From NCBI RefSeq assembly GCF_001571105.1, contig NZ_BCTD01000007.1: DNA of 64,000 nucleotides. One strand, written 5' to 3'. Below are positions 52,386-61,859 of this stretch, piece after piece; the first letter of the stretch is position 1, and the number at the start of each line of letters is the position of its first letter. The notes under the pieces were generated by a model, which saw only the letters and a program-made list of their open reading frames with translations, was not told where the DNA came from and ran no database searches. The translations under genes were made by a program, and so were the position numbers. This DNA comes from Azotobacter vinelandii (lineage in GTDB: Bacteria; Pseudomonadota; Gammaproteobacteria; Pseudomonadales; Pseudomonadaceae).

Positions 52386-53333
52386 ATGCACATCAAGCTT
52401 GCCAATCCCCGTGGTTTCTGCGCCGGCGTCGATCGCGCCATCGAGATCGTCAACCGTGCCCTGGAGGTCTTCGGTCCGCCGATCTACGTGCGCCACGAGG
52501 TGGTGCACAACAAGTTCGTGGTGGACGATCTGCGTTCTCGGGGAGCCATCTTCGTCGAGGAGCTGGACCAGGTGCCGGACAACGTCATCGTCATCTTCAG
52601 CGCCCACGGCGTGTCCCAGGCGGTGCGCCAGGAAGCCGCGCGGCGCGGGCTCAAGGTGTTCGACGCCACCTGTCCGCTGGTGACCAAGGTGCACATGGAG
52701 GTCGCCCGCTACAGCCGCGAGGGCCGGGAGTGCATCCTCATCGGGCACCAGGGGCATCCGGAGGTGGTTGGCACCATGGGCCAGTACGATACGGCCAATG
52801 GCGGCGCTATTTATCTGGTGGAGGATGAGGAGGACGTCGCCCGCCTGCAGGTGCGCAATCCCGTGTCCCTGGCTTTCGTCACCCAGACCACCCTGTCCAT
52901 GGACGACGCCGCCCGCATGATCGATGCCCTGCGCGCCCGCTTTCCGGGCATCGGTGGCCCGCGTAGGGACGACATCTGCTACGCCACCCAGAATCGCCAG
53001 GACGCGGTCAGGCAACTGGCCGGCGAGTGCCAGTTGGTGCTGGTGGTCGGCAGCTCCAGCAGTTCGAACTCCAACCGCCTGCGTGAACTGGCCGAGAGCA
53101 TCGGAGTTCCCGCCTATCTGGTCGACGGCGCCCAGGATCTTCGTCGCGAATGGTTCGATGGCATCCGGCGCGTCGGTGTCACCGCCGGCGCTTCGGCACC
53201 GGAGGTGCTGGTACGTGACGTGATCGACCGACTGCGGCAATGGGGCGTCGTCAACGTCGAGGAATTGACCGGCCGCGAAGAAAACATCACCTTCTCGATA
53301 CCGAAGGAGTTGCGGGTGGTGTCGTCGGACTGA
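52386..53333 (+). CDS. ispH: 4-hydroxy-3-methylbut-2-enyl diphosphate reductase
   Basis: A 315-residue iron-sulphur enzyme, last step of the MEP pathway, making IPP and DMAPP. The three cluster cysteines are visible in NPRGFCAGVDRAI (C13), FDATCPLVTKVH (near C97) and DDICYATQNRQDA (near C198); SSSSSNSNRL is the substrate-binding Ser/Asn loop. The gene ends the ribF-ileS block; an inverted fimT-like gene comes next. Confidence 0.97.
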   Translation: MHIKLANPRGFCAGVDRAIEIVNRALEVFGPPIYVRHEVVHNKFVVDDLRSRGAIFVEELDQVPDNVIVIFSAHGVSQAVRQEAARRGLKVFDATCPLVTKVHMEVARYSREGRECILIGHQGHPEVVGTMGQYDTANGGAIYLVEDEEDVARLQVRNPVSLAFVTQTTLSMDDAARMIDALRARFPGIGGPRRDDICYATQNRQDAVRQLAGECQLVLVVGSSSSSNSNRLRELAESIGVPAYLVDGAQDLRREWFDGIRRVGVTAGASAPEVLVRDVIDRLRQWGVVNVEELTGREENITFSIPKELRVVSSD

Positions 53334-53364
53334 GTGTCCGGCACGATCCGGCCGTTTCTCTCCG

Positions 53365-53880
53365 TCAGCAGGTACCGGGAGCGTTCCGGGTCGAGCGGAC
53401 CCGGCCGCTGGCGTTCAGGATCAGGCTTCTCACGGCATGCCGGCCGTTCTGGTGGCAGATAGTGAAGGTTCCGGCCTGGAAGGCTCCACTCGCCAGTTGC
53501 GCCTGCCCCGTCGCGATATAGCGCACATAGCCCCGGACAGGACTGTTCGGCGCGATTCGCACGCCGCTGGGGGCTTTGCCCTGTCTCGACAGCTCCCGCT
53601 CGCCGGGATCGAAAGCGCCATTCGAATTGGCATCGACATACACCCTCCAGCCTGCCTCCCAATCGCCTTCGAGACTCTCGACCAGTACCGGATGGTTCTG
53701 GCTGATCGCCGCATGCCTGGCCAGGGCGAGGCCGGCGCCGAGGTTGCGGCTGGTAGTGCCGACCCTTTGGCCTTCGACGCTATGGCTGAGCGCGGGGGCG
53801 CCGACCATGGCGAGCACGCCGACCAGGGCGAGGGTGGTCATGAGTTCGATCAGCGTGTAGGCGCGGGAAAAGCCGGGCAT
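53365..53880 (-). CDS. fimT: GspH/FimT-family minor pseudopilin
   Basis: A 171-residue type IV pilus-related protein. The prepilin start is MPGFSRA followed by YTLIELMTTLALVGVLAMVGAPAL: Glu at +5 is kept but the residue at -1 is Ala, not the usual Gly. The C-terminal part (ATGQAQLASGAFQAGTFTICHQNGRHAVRSLILNASGRVRSTR) is the GspH/FimT domain, and EGDWEAGWRVYVDANSNGAFDPGE is characteristic. It could equally serve as FimU. Here it is on the minus strand between ispH and pilE, opposite to the other minor pilins. Confidence 0.85.
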   Translation of the reverse strand: MPGFSRAYTLIELMTTLALVGVLAMVGAPALSHSVEGQRVGTTSRNLGAGLALARHAAISQNHPVLVESLEGDWEAGWRVYVDANSNGAFDPGERELSRQGKAPSGVRIAPNSPVRGYVRYIATGQAQLASGAFQAGTFTICHQNGRHAVRSLILNASGRVRSTRNAPGTC

Positions 53881-54192
53881 TGGTATCCACCTTATCTGTG
53901 TGAACGACCCCTACATCCCGCGGGAGCCGTTTTCCGGATGACGACGGGGCTGGAATGAGCCCGTCCGATCCGGATGAGCCGGAGACTCCGGAACCGTCTT
54001 TCGAAGGTTAAGCAGGTGAGCTGGGAACCGAGCGTGATGCGCTTCAAGGGTCCGGGTTTCCCGCTGGAACGGAGCGAAGCGGATATTCGGATAAGTGGAC
54101 CAGTGCTCGGGAATTTTTCCGGACTTCTTGAAAATACGGCTCTGTGGCAGTGAAGCAAAAAAATCATGCTGCGCGGGTTATGGAGTCACGCG
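53881..54192. other. Divergent gap between fimT-like gene and pilE
   Basis: 312 bp of non-coding sequence with the promoters of both directions; GC content is lower near 54100-54170. ACCGTCTTTC at 53991-54000 loosely resembles an AlgR site, too weakly to call. No other feature is clear. Confidence 0.4.
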
Positions 54193-54588
54193 ATGGAGCG
54201 AAATGGAAGGCGCGGTTTTACCCTGATCGAATTGATGATAGTCGTCGCGATAATCGCAATACTCGCGACGATCGCCTATCCCGGCTATCGGCAGTACGTT
54301 CTGCGCGGCAATCGGGGAGCCGCTCAAGGGGCGATGATGGAAATCGCCAGCCGCCAGCAGCAGTTTCTGCTGGCCAACCGTGCCTATGCCACCCGGGATG
54401 AACTGGAGAAGAGCGGATACGTACTGCCGAGCGATGTGGCGGCTCACTATGACTATGCGGTGACGCCCGGCAGCGGCACGCTTCCTTCCTTTCTCATCGC
54501 CTTTACCGCCAGGGGCGTGCAGATGAAGGATGCCGAGAGGCTGACGCTCGACAGCGAAGGGGTGAGAACCCCTGCGGACAAGTGGTGA
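54193..54588 (+). CDS. pilE: Type IV minor pilin PilE
   Basis: A 131-residue minor pilin. An 8-residue leader MERNGRRG is cut before FTLIELMIVVAIIAILATIAYPGYRQYVLRGNR, the classic N-terminal helix with Glu at +5. The globular part is typical of PilE (QFLLANRAYATRDELEKSG, VLPSDVAAHYDYAV). PilE joins the minor-pilin tip that starts pilus assembly with PilY1. Here it heads the set and overlaps pilV by 7 bp, whereas in P. aeruginosa pilE lies at the far end. Confidence 0.9.
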   Translation: MERNGRRGFTLIELMIVVAIIAILATIAYPGYRQYVLRGNRGAAQGAMMEIASRQQQFLLANRAYATRDELEKSGYVLPSDVAAHYDYAVTPGSGTLPSFLIAFTARGVQMKDAERLTLDSEGVRTPADKW

Positions 54589-55157
54589 CCCGCAGGCGGT
54601 TTCGCCGGAGTGAGCAGACTGGCGTGACGCTGATCGAAGTGCTGGTGACCCTTCTGATCCTGTCCGTGGGGCTGCTTGGCATGGCGGCTCTGCAGGTGCG
54701 CCTGCAACAGTCGGAGATGGAGGTCTATCAACGCGTCCAGGCGCTGCTCCTGCTGAGCGACATGGCGAACCGGATCTCGGCCAACCGCAACGCGGCGGCG
54801 GGCTATGTGACGGGCGCCGGCAGCCCTGTCGGGGTCGGTTCCGCCTGTGGGACTTCGACGGCATCGCGCAAGGACATCGACCTCGGCGAATGGTGTGCCG
54901 CCTTGCAGGGCGCGGCGGAAACCGGCAGCGATTCGAGCAGGCTGGGAGCCATGCTGGGAGGACGCGGTTGCATCGAGTCTCTCGGCAGCGACGAGTACCT
55001 GATCACGGTCGCCTGGCAGGGCGGAGGGCCGATTGCCGCGCCGCCGGCCAGTGTCGCCTGCGCAGCGGGGCAATACGACGGGGACGGCGGCTCGGCCTGT
55101 GCCGCTGATCGCTGCCGGCGTGTCGTGACCACCATCGTGCGGATCGCCGACCTATGA
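54582..55157 (+). CDS. pilV: Type IV minor pilin PilV
   Basis: A 191-residue prepilin-like protein starting with GTG (54582, or the next codon). The leader ends in QTG and the mature helix is VTLIEVLVTLLILSVGLLGMAALQVR with Glu at +5, typical of PilV. It has several Cys in the globular domain. PilV is part of the tip complex with W, X, E and Y1. Overlaps pilE at its start and pilW at its end (ATGA). Confidence 0.9.
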   Translation: MVTRRRFRRSEQTGVTLIEVLVTLLILSVGLLGMAALQVRLQQSEMEVYQRVQALLLLSDMANRISANRNAAAGYVTGAGSPVGVGSACGTSTASRKDIDLGEWCAALQGAAETGSDSSRLGAMLGGRGCIESLGSDEYLITVAWQGGGPIAAPPASVACAAGQYDGDGGSACAADRCRRVVTTIVRIADL

Positions 55158-56341
55158 ACAAGCGTTTCAATGGCGGACGGCGGTCCGCCCGCATATTCAT
55201 TCATTGCGCCCAGACCGGTTTCAGTCTGATCGAATTGATGGTCGCCTCGACCATCGGACTCTTGATCATGACGGCGGTCTTGACGCTGTTTCTCAATGTG
55301 AGTCGCACCAATGATGAAATGGCCAAGACCAATATGCTGATCGAGAATGGACGATTCGCGATTCAGTTATTGCAGAACGATATCGCCCATGCCGGTTTCT
55401 GGGATAGTTATATTCCGGACTTCGACGATCTGACAGTGACTGCGGTACCGGCCGAGATTCCGGCTGTCGTTCCCGATCCTTGTCTGGCGTATTCTTCATG
55501 GACAGCAGCGACTCGTACCAGCCAGTTGGGAGTTCCGCTGCAGGTCCATGATTCGCCACCTTCCGAATGCGGGGCCGTGATAACCAATCGCAGAAGTGGT
55601 ACCGATATTCTGGTGGTGCGCCACTTGAATACCTGCGTTGCTGGCGGCTGTGAAGCGGAAGAGAGCGGGAGACTCTATTTTCAGGCATCCCGTGCCCGTG
55701 GAGGCGACTGTCCCGCCAGCGTTTCTTCGGAGGCTCCATATATATTTTCCACCGATCCTGCCGATTTCGTCCTGCATGATCGCGACTGTACGACTATCGC
55801 TTCCAGGCGAAGATTCCTTTCCCATATCTACTATATCCGCGACTACGCGGTGACGCTGGGAGATGGTGTTCCGACCCTGGTGCGTTCGGAACTCGATCTG
55901 GAGGCTGGAGAGATCAAGGCCAGATCCGCCGTTGCACTGATCGAGGGTATAGAAGGATTCAGGGTCGAGTTGGGCGTGGATCGGATCAGCGATTCCGGCA
56001 GGGATATCATCGTCGAAAGTTCCGACGCAGATCCCTACAGGGAGGCGGTCGAGTGGGCCGATAGGAAAAACCTGACCTCTCCCGTGAATCGTGGAGATGG
56101 CGTACCGGACGAGTTCGTTCATTGTTCGGGAGTTTGTTCGCTCGACAGGTTGATCAATGTGGTCGCGGTGAAGCTCCATCTGCTGGTGCGTGCTCAGACC
56201 GGCACTCCCGGATATACGGACGGCAAGTCTTATACCTTGGGGGAGCAGGCGGTCGCGGCCGCCAACGATGGTTTCAAGCGTCATGTATTTTCCACGGTCG
56301 TCCGGCTGAACAATGTTTCGGGAAGAAGGGAAACGCCATGA
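55154..56341 (+). CDS. pilW: Type IV minor pilin PilW
   Basis: A 395-residue protein with a 22-residue leader ending in QTG and the mature helix FSLIELMVASTIGLLIMTAVLTLFLNVSRTNDEM. The long globular domain has several Cys and the QLLQNDIAHAGFWDSY block characteristic of PilW. It overlaps both neighbours by 4 bp (ATGA), so the set is strictly cotranslated. The middle of the gene is somewhat less GC-rich than the housekeeping genes nearby. Confidence 0.92.
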   Translation: MNKRFNGGRRSARIFIHCAQTGFSLIELMVASTIGLLIMTAVLTLFLNVSRTNDEMAKTNMLIENGRFAIQLLQNDIAHAGFWDSYIPDFDDLTVTAVPAEIPAVVPDPCLAYSSWTAATRTSQLGVPLQVHDSPPSECGAVITNRRSGTDILVVRHLNTCVAGGCEAEESGRLYFQASRARGGDCPASVSSEAPYIFSTDPADFVLHDRDCTTIASRRRFLSHIYYIRDYAVTLGDGVPTLVRSELDLEAGEIKARSAVALIEGIEGFRVELGVDRISDSGRDIIVESSDADPYREAVEWADRKNLTSPVNRGDGVPDEFVHCSGVCSLDRLINVVAVKLHLLVRAQTGTPGYTDGKSYTLGEQAVAAANDGFKRHVFSTVVRLNNVSGRRETP

Positions 56342-56823
56342 GGACTCTTCCCGGACATCGCCGCCAGGCTGGCGCGACGCTGGTGGTCGGCCTCGTCGTG
56401 CTGTTGCTGTTCACCTTGCTGGTTTCCAGCGCTTTCGTACTCGGCACGAGCAATCTCAAAGCCGTTGGCAACATGCAGTCGCGCGACGAGTCGATAGCCG
56501 CGGCCAATATGGCCACCAATCTGATATTGAGCACGCCTTTCAGCGCATCTCCATCCGGGCAACGCGTGGAGATCGATCTCAACGATGACGACAAAACCGA
56601 TTACGGGGTGGATATCGCCGAACCGGAATGCGTTCGGGCGTCGCCCGCCGCTGCGACCGCGCCGAGCAGCGTGACCCTGCCGGCGATGGCCGACTTCACC
56701 TGGAATACCGTTTGGGAAATCCGTGCCTCGGTGAACGACCCGCTCAGTGGGGCCGATACCCTGGTGCGTTCGGGTGTGCGAGTCCTGCTCAGCAGGGCGG
56801 AGAAAGACAAGGTCTGTCCCTGA
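56338..56823 (+). CDS. pilX: Type IV minor pilin PilX
   Basis: A 161-residue protein. The short leader ends in RQAG and is followed by ATLVVGLVVLLLFTLLVSSAFVLG; position +5 is Val, not Glu, a feature common in PilX and GspK-type tip pilins. The remainder carries the SNLKAVGNMQSRDESIAAANMATNLI helix typical of PilX. It starts inside the pilW stop and precedes pilY1 by 35 bp. Confidence 0.9.
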   Translation: MRTLPGHRRQAGATLVVGLVVLLLFTLLVSSAFVLGTSNLKAVGNMQSRDESIAAANMATNLILSTPFSASPSGQRVEIDLNDDDKTDYGVDIAEPECVRASPAAATAPSSVTLPAMADFTWNTVWEIRASVNDPLSGADTLVRSGVRVLLSRAEKDKVCP

Positions 56824-56858
56824 GGCAAGTTCCCGAAACCTCCAATGGAATCCGCAGC

Positions 56859-59800
56859 ATGAGGAATAGATTCAGGAGAGGGTTGCTGGCCGCTACCCTG
56901 CTGGCGATCGGAGCTGGCGCGGATGCGGAGGATATCGACCTGTTCGTCGGCGTGGAATCGGAACGGGGTACGGATTACCCGAATGTCGTCATCCTGCTCG
57001 ATAACACGGCCAACTGGGCGGACGACGCTCAATATTTCCCGGATATGAAGCAAGGGCTGGCCGAACTGAGCGCCATCAGGATGGTGATCGGTGCGTTGGC
57101 GCCGGAAGGGGAGGACGCCAAGGTCAATGTCGGGCTCATGATGCTCGACGAGGGGAGCGGACAACGCTTCGACGGCGGTTATGTGCGCTCGCACGTCAAG
57201 CAGATGACCAAGGCGGCCAGGGCCGAGCTTCTGGCCGAAATTGCCGAGATCGAGTCCGAATTCAGTACGGGCGGGCAGGTAACGACGGAGGTGGGCTATA
57301 GCCGGGCGATGTTCGAGGTATTCAAATACTTCGGCGGTCATACCAGCCCGGCCAATGCCTACGATGACACGGCCGGTTCGCCAGTCGGTCCGACCCACTT
57401 CGGGCCGTGGCGTTATTCGGGTGACGATGCCTTTGACAGGCGGGATGCGGCCGCCTTTTCCGATAGCCGGCAAACCCTCTACAAGCCCGTCGTACCGGCC
57501 ACGGAAACCTGCAAGTCGAAAAACTACCTCATCCTGATCGGCAACGGCTGGTCGCCGAATGGCGAGGACGAAGTCGCCACCCTGCTGAAGAACGTGGGGG
57601 GAGATGCCGGTCAGCTCTATCAAACCACCTCGTCCAAGGTGCGTTATGGCGACGAGATGGCCCGCTTTCTATATCAGACCGACGTCAGCGCGGCGCCCGG
57701 CAAGCAGAACGTGCTTACCTACGCCATCGACGTCTACAACAGGCAACCCAGCGAGGATCACAGCAGGCTGCTGAAGAGCATGGCGCATGTCGGGGGCGGG
57801 AAATATTTCTCGGCGACCAATGCCGATGAAATCGAGACGGCACTGAGCACCATCTTTTCCGAGATTCAGGCGGTCGACAGCGTATTCGCCTCGGTCAGCC
57901 TGCCGGTCAGCGTCAACACCCGGGGCACCTACCTCAATCAAGTCTATGTCGGGATGTTCCGCCCGGACGCGAATGCCCTGCCTCGCTGGGCGGGTAATCT
58001 CAAGCAGTACAAGCTCGGCCTGGTCGACAATGCGCTCAAGTTGCTGGATGCCGAAGGCGAGCAGGCGATCGACAGCTCGACCGGCTTCATCGGCGACTGC
58101 GCCCGCAGCTTCTGGGGCCCTGCATCGGTCACGCAGCCCGCCTACTGGGGTAATGTCAATGGCGCTCCGGCCGGCGGCTGTCTTGCCGTCGCCGACTCGG
58201 TCCATGCGGACTATCCGGATGGCAACGTGGTGGAGAAGGGGGCCCAGAGCTACAGGCTTCGTACCCTGAGCGGCAGTGACGCACGCAACATCAAGAGCTG
58301 TGCGACGACGGCCTGTACCGAACTGATCGACTTCCACGCTCTGACGGTCGGTTCGATCGATGCCGACGAGATCAACTGGGGGCGTGGCGGCAACGGTGAA
58401 ACGGAGTTTGTCGATCCGACCGCTATCAGCGCGACGACCGTACGCCCATCGGTGCATGCCGATGTGCTCCATTCCCGTCCCATGGCCATCAATTTCGGCA
58501 CCGATAGCGATGCCGAGGTGGTGGTTTTCTATGGGGGGAACGACGGCATCCTGCGCGCGGTGAACGGCAACCGCGACTCCGGCGCCTCCATCGGCGGCAT
58601 GGCGCCTGGCGGCGAGCTGTGGTCCTTCATGGCCCCGGAATTCCATCCCCGGATCGCACGGCTGCGCGACAACATCGTCGGCATCGCTTACAAGGATCGG
58701 ACAGCGGTGGCGTCCGGCGCGGTACCCGAGCCCGAGCCGAAGCCCTATGGCTTCGATGGCCCGATCACGGCCCATCGCTACAGCGGAGGTGCGTGGATCT
58801 ACGCCGGCATGCGTCGCGGAGGGCGTGCCCTGTATGCTTTCCAGGTGTCCGACACTGCCTTGGCCAAGCCAGTGTTCAAATGGCGGATTGGTTGTGGCAG
58901 CGACATGGCCGGCACGGACTGCACCGATGGTTTCGAGCGTCTGGGACAGACCTGGTCGTCGGCCAAGCCGTTCCAGACGGCGGGCTACGATTCCGGCAAG
59001 TCTCCGCTGCTGATCATGGGGGCTGGCTACGATACCTGCGAGGACAAGACCGACGACCTCGCCCATAACCATCTCTGCGGCGACAACCCGCTGGGCAACC
59101 GGATCTACGTAATGGATGCCGACGACGGGGAACCGATCGCCGAGTTCAAGACCGAGCGCAGCGTGGTCGGTGATGTCACCATAGTGCCCGACGAGAACGG
59201 CTTGGCCATTTACGCCTATGCCGCGGATACCGGCGGGACGGTTTACCGGATCGCTTTCGACGCGGCCGGGCCCGGCGACTGGAGCATGGTCCGGATCGCT
59301 TCGCTGGGCTGCGATGGACGTTCATCCTGCGATGCCAACCGGAAGTTCATGTTCGCGCCGGATGTGGTGACGCTGGGCGATACCCATTACGTGCTGCTGG
59401 GCTCGGGAGATCGCGAGAAGCCGCTGGCCAGCTACGGGGCGGCCACCAGCGTCGCCAACCATTTCTTCATGCTCAAGGACAAACCGACGGATACGGCCTG
59501 GCTGACCGACGAGAGCGCGAAGGGTGTTTGCGCTGGCGATTATCTATGCATGGACTCGCTATATCCCATCACGACCCCGGATACGCCCAGCGAAGCGCTT
59601 CTGGCACGGAAGAAGGGCTGGTATCTGGCGCTCGCCGATAGCGAACAGACAGTGACTTCGGCCATCACGGTCCATGGCACCGTGACCTTCAGTACGCACA
59701 CGCCGGCGGTCCATGGCCCCGGCCAGTGCTCCAGACTGGGAACCGCCAGGGTGTACAACATCGACTACCGCAATGCCGAGAGCGGGAACGGCGGCGCCAT

Positions 59801-59993
59801 GCGTTACGAGGTCATCGTGGGCGGCGGTTTGCCGCCGTCCCCGGTAGCCGGCATGGTGACGCTCGATGACGGTTCGAGCGTGCCTTTCATCATCGGCTCC
59901 GATCCCGACTCCCCGCTGGAAGGCGGATCTCCCAGGGCGGCTTCAGGTGTCGTCCAGCCCAAGGCCAAGGTCTATTGGAATATCGAGCGATGA
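56859..59993 (+). CDS. pilY1: Type IV pilus tip adhesin PilY1
   Basis: A 1044-residue secreted protein. A signal peptide (MRNRFRRGLLAATLLAIGAGADA) is followed by a von Willebrand A-like domain (about 35-350, with VVILLDNTANWADD in place of DxSxS and a GNGWSPNGEDEV loop), a linker, then the C-terminal beta-propeller of PilY1 proteins (FGTDSDAEVVVFYGGNDGILRAVNG, GGAWIYAGMRRGGRALYAFQVSD, MGAGYDTCEDK, GNRIYVMDADDGEPIAEF, YVLLGSGDREKPL). PilY1 sits at the pilus tip, holds calcium and acts in adhesion and surface sensing. It is somewhat shorter than the P. aeruginosa protein. No pilY2 gene follows. Confidence 0.92.
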   Translation: MRNRFRRGLLAATLLAIGAGADAEDIDLFVGVESERGTDYPNVVILLDNTANWADDAQYFPDMKQGLAELSAIRMVIGALAPEGEDAKVNVGLMMLDEGSGQRFDGGYVRSHVKQMTKAARAELLAEIAEIESEFSTGGQVTTEVGYSRAMFEVFKYFGGHTSPANAYDDTAGSPVGPTHFGPWRYSGDDAFDRRDAAAFSDSRQTLYKPVVPATETCKSKNYLILIGNGWSPNGEDEVATLLKNVGGDAGQLYQTTSSKVRYGDEMARFLYQTDVSAAPGKQNVLTYAIDVYNRQPSEDHSRLLKSMAHVGGGKYFSATNADEIETALSTIFSEIQAVDSVFASVSLPVSVNTRGTYLNQVYVGMFRPDANALPRWAGNLKQYKLGLVDNALKLLDAEGEQAIDSSTGFIGDCARSFWGPASVTQPAYWGNVNGAPAGGCLAVADSVHADYPDGNVVEKGAQSYRLRTLSGSDARNIKSCATTACTELIDFHALTVGSIDADEINWGRGGNGETEFVDPTAISATTVRPSVHADVLHSRPMAINFGTDSDAEVVVFYGGNDGILRAVNGNRDSGASIGGMAPGGELWSFMAPEFHPRIARLRDNIVGIAYKDRTAVASGAVPEPEPKPYGFDGPITAHRYSGGAWIYAGMRRGGRALYAFQVSDTALAKPVFKWRIGCGSDMAGTDCTDGFERLGQTWSSAKPFQTAGYDSGKSPLLIMGAGYDTCEDKTDDLAHNHLCGDNPLGNRIYVMDADDGEPIAEFKTERSVVGDVTIVPDENGLAIYAYAADTGGTVYRIAFDAAGPGDWSMVRIASLGCDGRSSCDANRKFMFAPDVVTLGDTHYVLLGSGDREKPLASYGAATSVANHFFMLKDKPTDTAWLTDESAKGVCAGDYLCMDSLYPITTPDTPSEALLARKKGWYLALADSEQTVTSAITVHGTVTFSTHTPAVHGPGQCSRLGTARVYNIDYRNAESGNGGAMRYEVIVGGGLPPSPVAGMVTLDDGSSVPFIIGSDPDSPLEGGSPRAASGVVQPKAKVYWNIER

Positions 59994-60281
59994 GGGCAGG
60001 CCTACGTCCTTCCGGTGGCGGCATCCGGTAGTGGCGCGGATTCGCACGGCGTCGTCGCGGTCTGCGCGGGTTCGCCTTGACCGAGTCCCTGCCCGGCGTG
60101 CTCATGCCTCTGTCGCACTTTTCCCCGCGCGGGTAGCCGGGAGCGAGTGGTCGAGGTCGGCCTGGCGGGGCGAACCTTGGTGAGGAGCACCGCGAATGGA
60201 CTGTGCCCATGCGCGTGAGCAGTCGTCGCTGCAGTCGGCGTTCGCGATAAGTACTGGCCGGCAGTCGTCCGGCGGAGGTAT
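59994..60281. other. Gap between pilY1 and thiO
   Basis: Nearly 290 bp with no supported gene. In P. aeruginosa pilY2 and pilE come after pilY1; neither is seen here. Codon patterns in all frames look random. The promoter of thiO may lie near its right end, where TATAAC occurs at 60279-60284. Confidence 0.4.
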
Positions 60282-60306
60282 AACGGGCCGATTTACGGCC
60301 CGTTTT
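60282..60306 (+). terminator. Rho-independent terminator of the minor-pilin operon
   Basis: AACGGGCCG / CGGCCCGTT stem with a 5-nt loop and a following TTTGTTT, before the thiO ribosome site. Confidence 0.8.
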
Positions 60307-60322
60307 GTTTGGGGAGGGTGTG

Positions 60323-61414
60323 ATGCGAGTCCTGGTGGTTGGCGGTGGTGCCATCGGTATGTTGTCGGCTCAGCGGTTGGCGGAGGCCGGCCTGGAGGTC
60401 CGCCTGCTGGATCAGGGCCCGCTTGGCCAGGAGTCCTCCTGGGCCGGCGGCGGCATAGTGTCGCCGCTCTATCCCTGGCGTTACAGCCCGGCGGTGACTG
60501 CGCTGGCGCACTGGTCGCAGGATTTCTATCCGGCCCTGGGCGAGCGCTTGCGGCACGAGACCGGCATCGATCCCGAGGTGCATGTCACCGGCCTCTACTG
60601 GCTGGATCTGGAGGACGAGGCCGAGGCGCTGGCCTGGGCGGCCCGCGAGAAACGGCCGCTGGAGGCCGTGGACATCGGCTCCGTGCACCAGGCGGTGCCG
60701 GCCCTGGGGCCGGGCTTTTCGCGGGCGCTCTTCATGTCGGGCGTGGCCAACGTGCGCAATCCCCGGCTGCTCGCTTCGTTGCACGCGGCACTGTTGCGTA
60801 TGCCCAACGTGGTTCTCGAGGAGAGCCGCGCGGCGACCGGTTTCGTTCGCGAGGGCGGGCGGATCGTCGGGGTGAGCACGCCGTCCGGCGACCTGCGTGC
60901 CGATCGGGTGGTGGTCGCGGCTGGCGCCTGGAGCGGCAAGCTGCTCGCCACCCTGGGACTGGAACTGCCGGTCAAGCCGATGAAGGGACAGATGATCCTC
61001 TACAAGTGCGCCGAGGATTTCCTGCCGCGGATGGTGATGGCCGATGGGCGCTACGCGATTCCCCGGCGGGACGGGCACATCCTGGTGGGCAGCACCCTGG
61101 AGGATGTCGGCTTCGACAAGACCCCCACGGAGGATGCTCTCGCGAGCCTCAAGGCGTCCGCCGAAGCGCTGCTGCCGGCGCTGGCCGGCGCCGAGGTGGT
61201 CAAGCACTGGGCGGGGCTGCGGCCGGGGTCTCCCGAGGGCATTCCCTATATCGGTCCGGTGCCCGGTTGCGAAGGCCTATGGCTGAACTGCGGGCATTTC
61301 CGCAATGGGCTGGTGCTGGCGCCGGCGTCCTGCCAGTTGTTCGCCGACCTGCTGCTGGAGCGCGAGCCGATCATCGATCCGGCGCCTTACGCGCCGGCAG
61401 GAAGGATCGGATAG
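60323..61414 (+). CDS. thiO: Glycine oxidase ThiO
   Basis: A 363-residue FAD-dependent amino-acid oxidase. The dinucleotide-binding loop is VLVVGGGAIGMLSAQRLAEAG at the very start; other family blocks are QESSWAGGGIVSPLYPWRY, PVKPMKGQM and GHFRNGLVLAP near the C-terminus. ThiO makes the imine for the thiazole part of thiamine. The start at 60323 has GGGGAGGG upstream. Its place next to pilR is as in P. aeruginosa. Confidence 0.92.
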   Translation: MRVLVVGGGAIGMLSAQRLAEAGLEVRLLDQGPLGQESSWAGGGIVSPLYPWRYSPAVTALAHWSQDFYPALGERLRHETGIDPEVHVTGLYWLDLEDEAEALAWAAREKRPLEAVDIGSVHQAVPALGPGFSRALFMSGVANVRNPRLLASLHAALLRMPNVVLEESRAATGFVREGGRIVGVSTPSGDLRADRVVVAAGAWSGKLLATLGLELPVKPMKGQMILYKCAEDFLPRMVMADGRYAIPRRDGHILVGSTLEDVGFDKTPTEDALASLKASAEALLPALAGAEVVKHWAGLRPGSPEGIPYIGPVPGCEGLWLNCGHFRNGLVLAPASCQLFADLLLEREPIIDPAPYAPAGRIG

Positions 61415-61484
61415 CACCGAACTCCCGCCCCGGCGACGAGGCGGGCCTCCCCGGGGAGAGATCCGCCGGGACATGGGCCGGGGC

Positions 61485-61859
61485 TCAGTCGATGCCCGGC
61501 TTCTTCAGACGGTAGCGCATGGAGCGGAAGGTCAGGCCTAGGCGCTGGGCTGCGGCGGTTCGATTCCTGCGGGCCTCTTCGGGGGCCTGCACGATCAGCC
61601 GGCGTTCGATTTCCTCCAGATGGTCCTCGAGGTTGCCGATGTCCGCCCGCATCGTTCCATCGTTCTCGGCGGGCTTCGAGGTGTCGCAGAGGCGCAGGTC
61701 GCTAGCCAGGATCAGGGCGTTCTCGCAGAGGCTATGGGCCCGTTCCAGCATATTCTCCAGTTCGCGCACGTTGCCCGGAAAGCGGTAGCTACGGAGCTTT
61801 TCCTAGGCATCCTCGCCGAGTCGGGCAGGGGGCTGGCCGGCTTCCTCCGCCACCAGCCG
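61485..61859 (-). pseudogene. pilR: Decayed C-terminal fragment of pilR
   Basis: In one minus-strand frame the sequence reads RLVAEEAGQPPARLGEDA, a TAG stop (61805-61803), then EKLRSYRFPGNVRELENMLERAHSLCE and ends NRTAAAQRLGLTFRSMRYRL plus KKPGID. This is the end of the AAA+ domain and the Fis-like helix-turn-helix of PilR, the sigma54 activator of the major pilin gene. The receiver-like transmembrane partner PilS, the start of PilR and its ATPase core are absent. Besides the stop, Pro and Arg replace conserved residues in the tail (QAPEEARRN, KKPGID), as expected for drift after loss of function. The remaining frame is too short to be a regulator. Confidence 0.88.

Noticed and set aside
59994..60281. 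A pilY2 gene after pilY1
   Set aside because: No frame in the gap has coding character or similarity that I can recognise.
61485..61769. A small intact regulator gene of 94 codons starting at GTG 61769
   Set aside because: It starts in the middle of the conserved PilR GNVREL motif; similarity continues upstream through a stop codon, so it is a pseudogene fragment.
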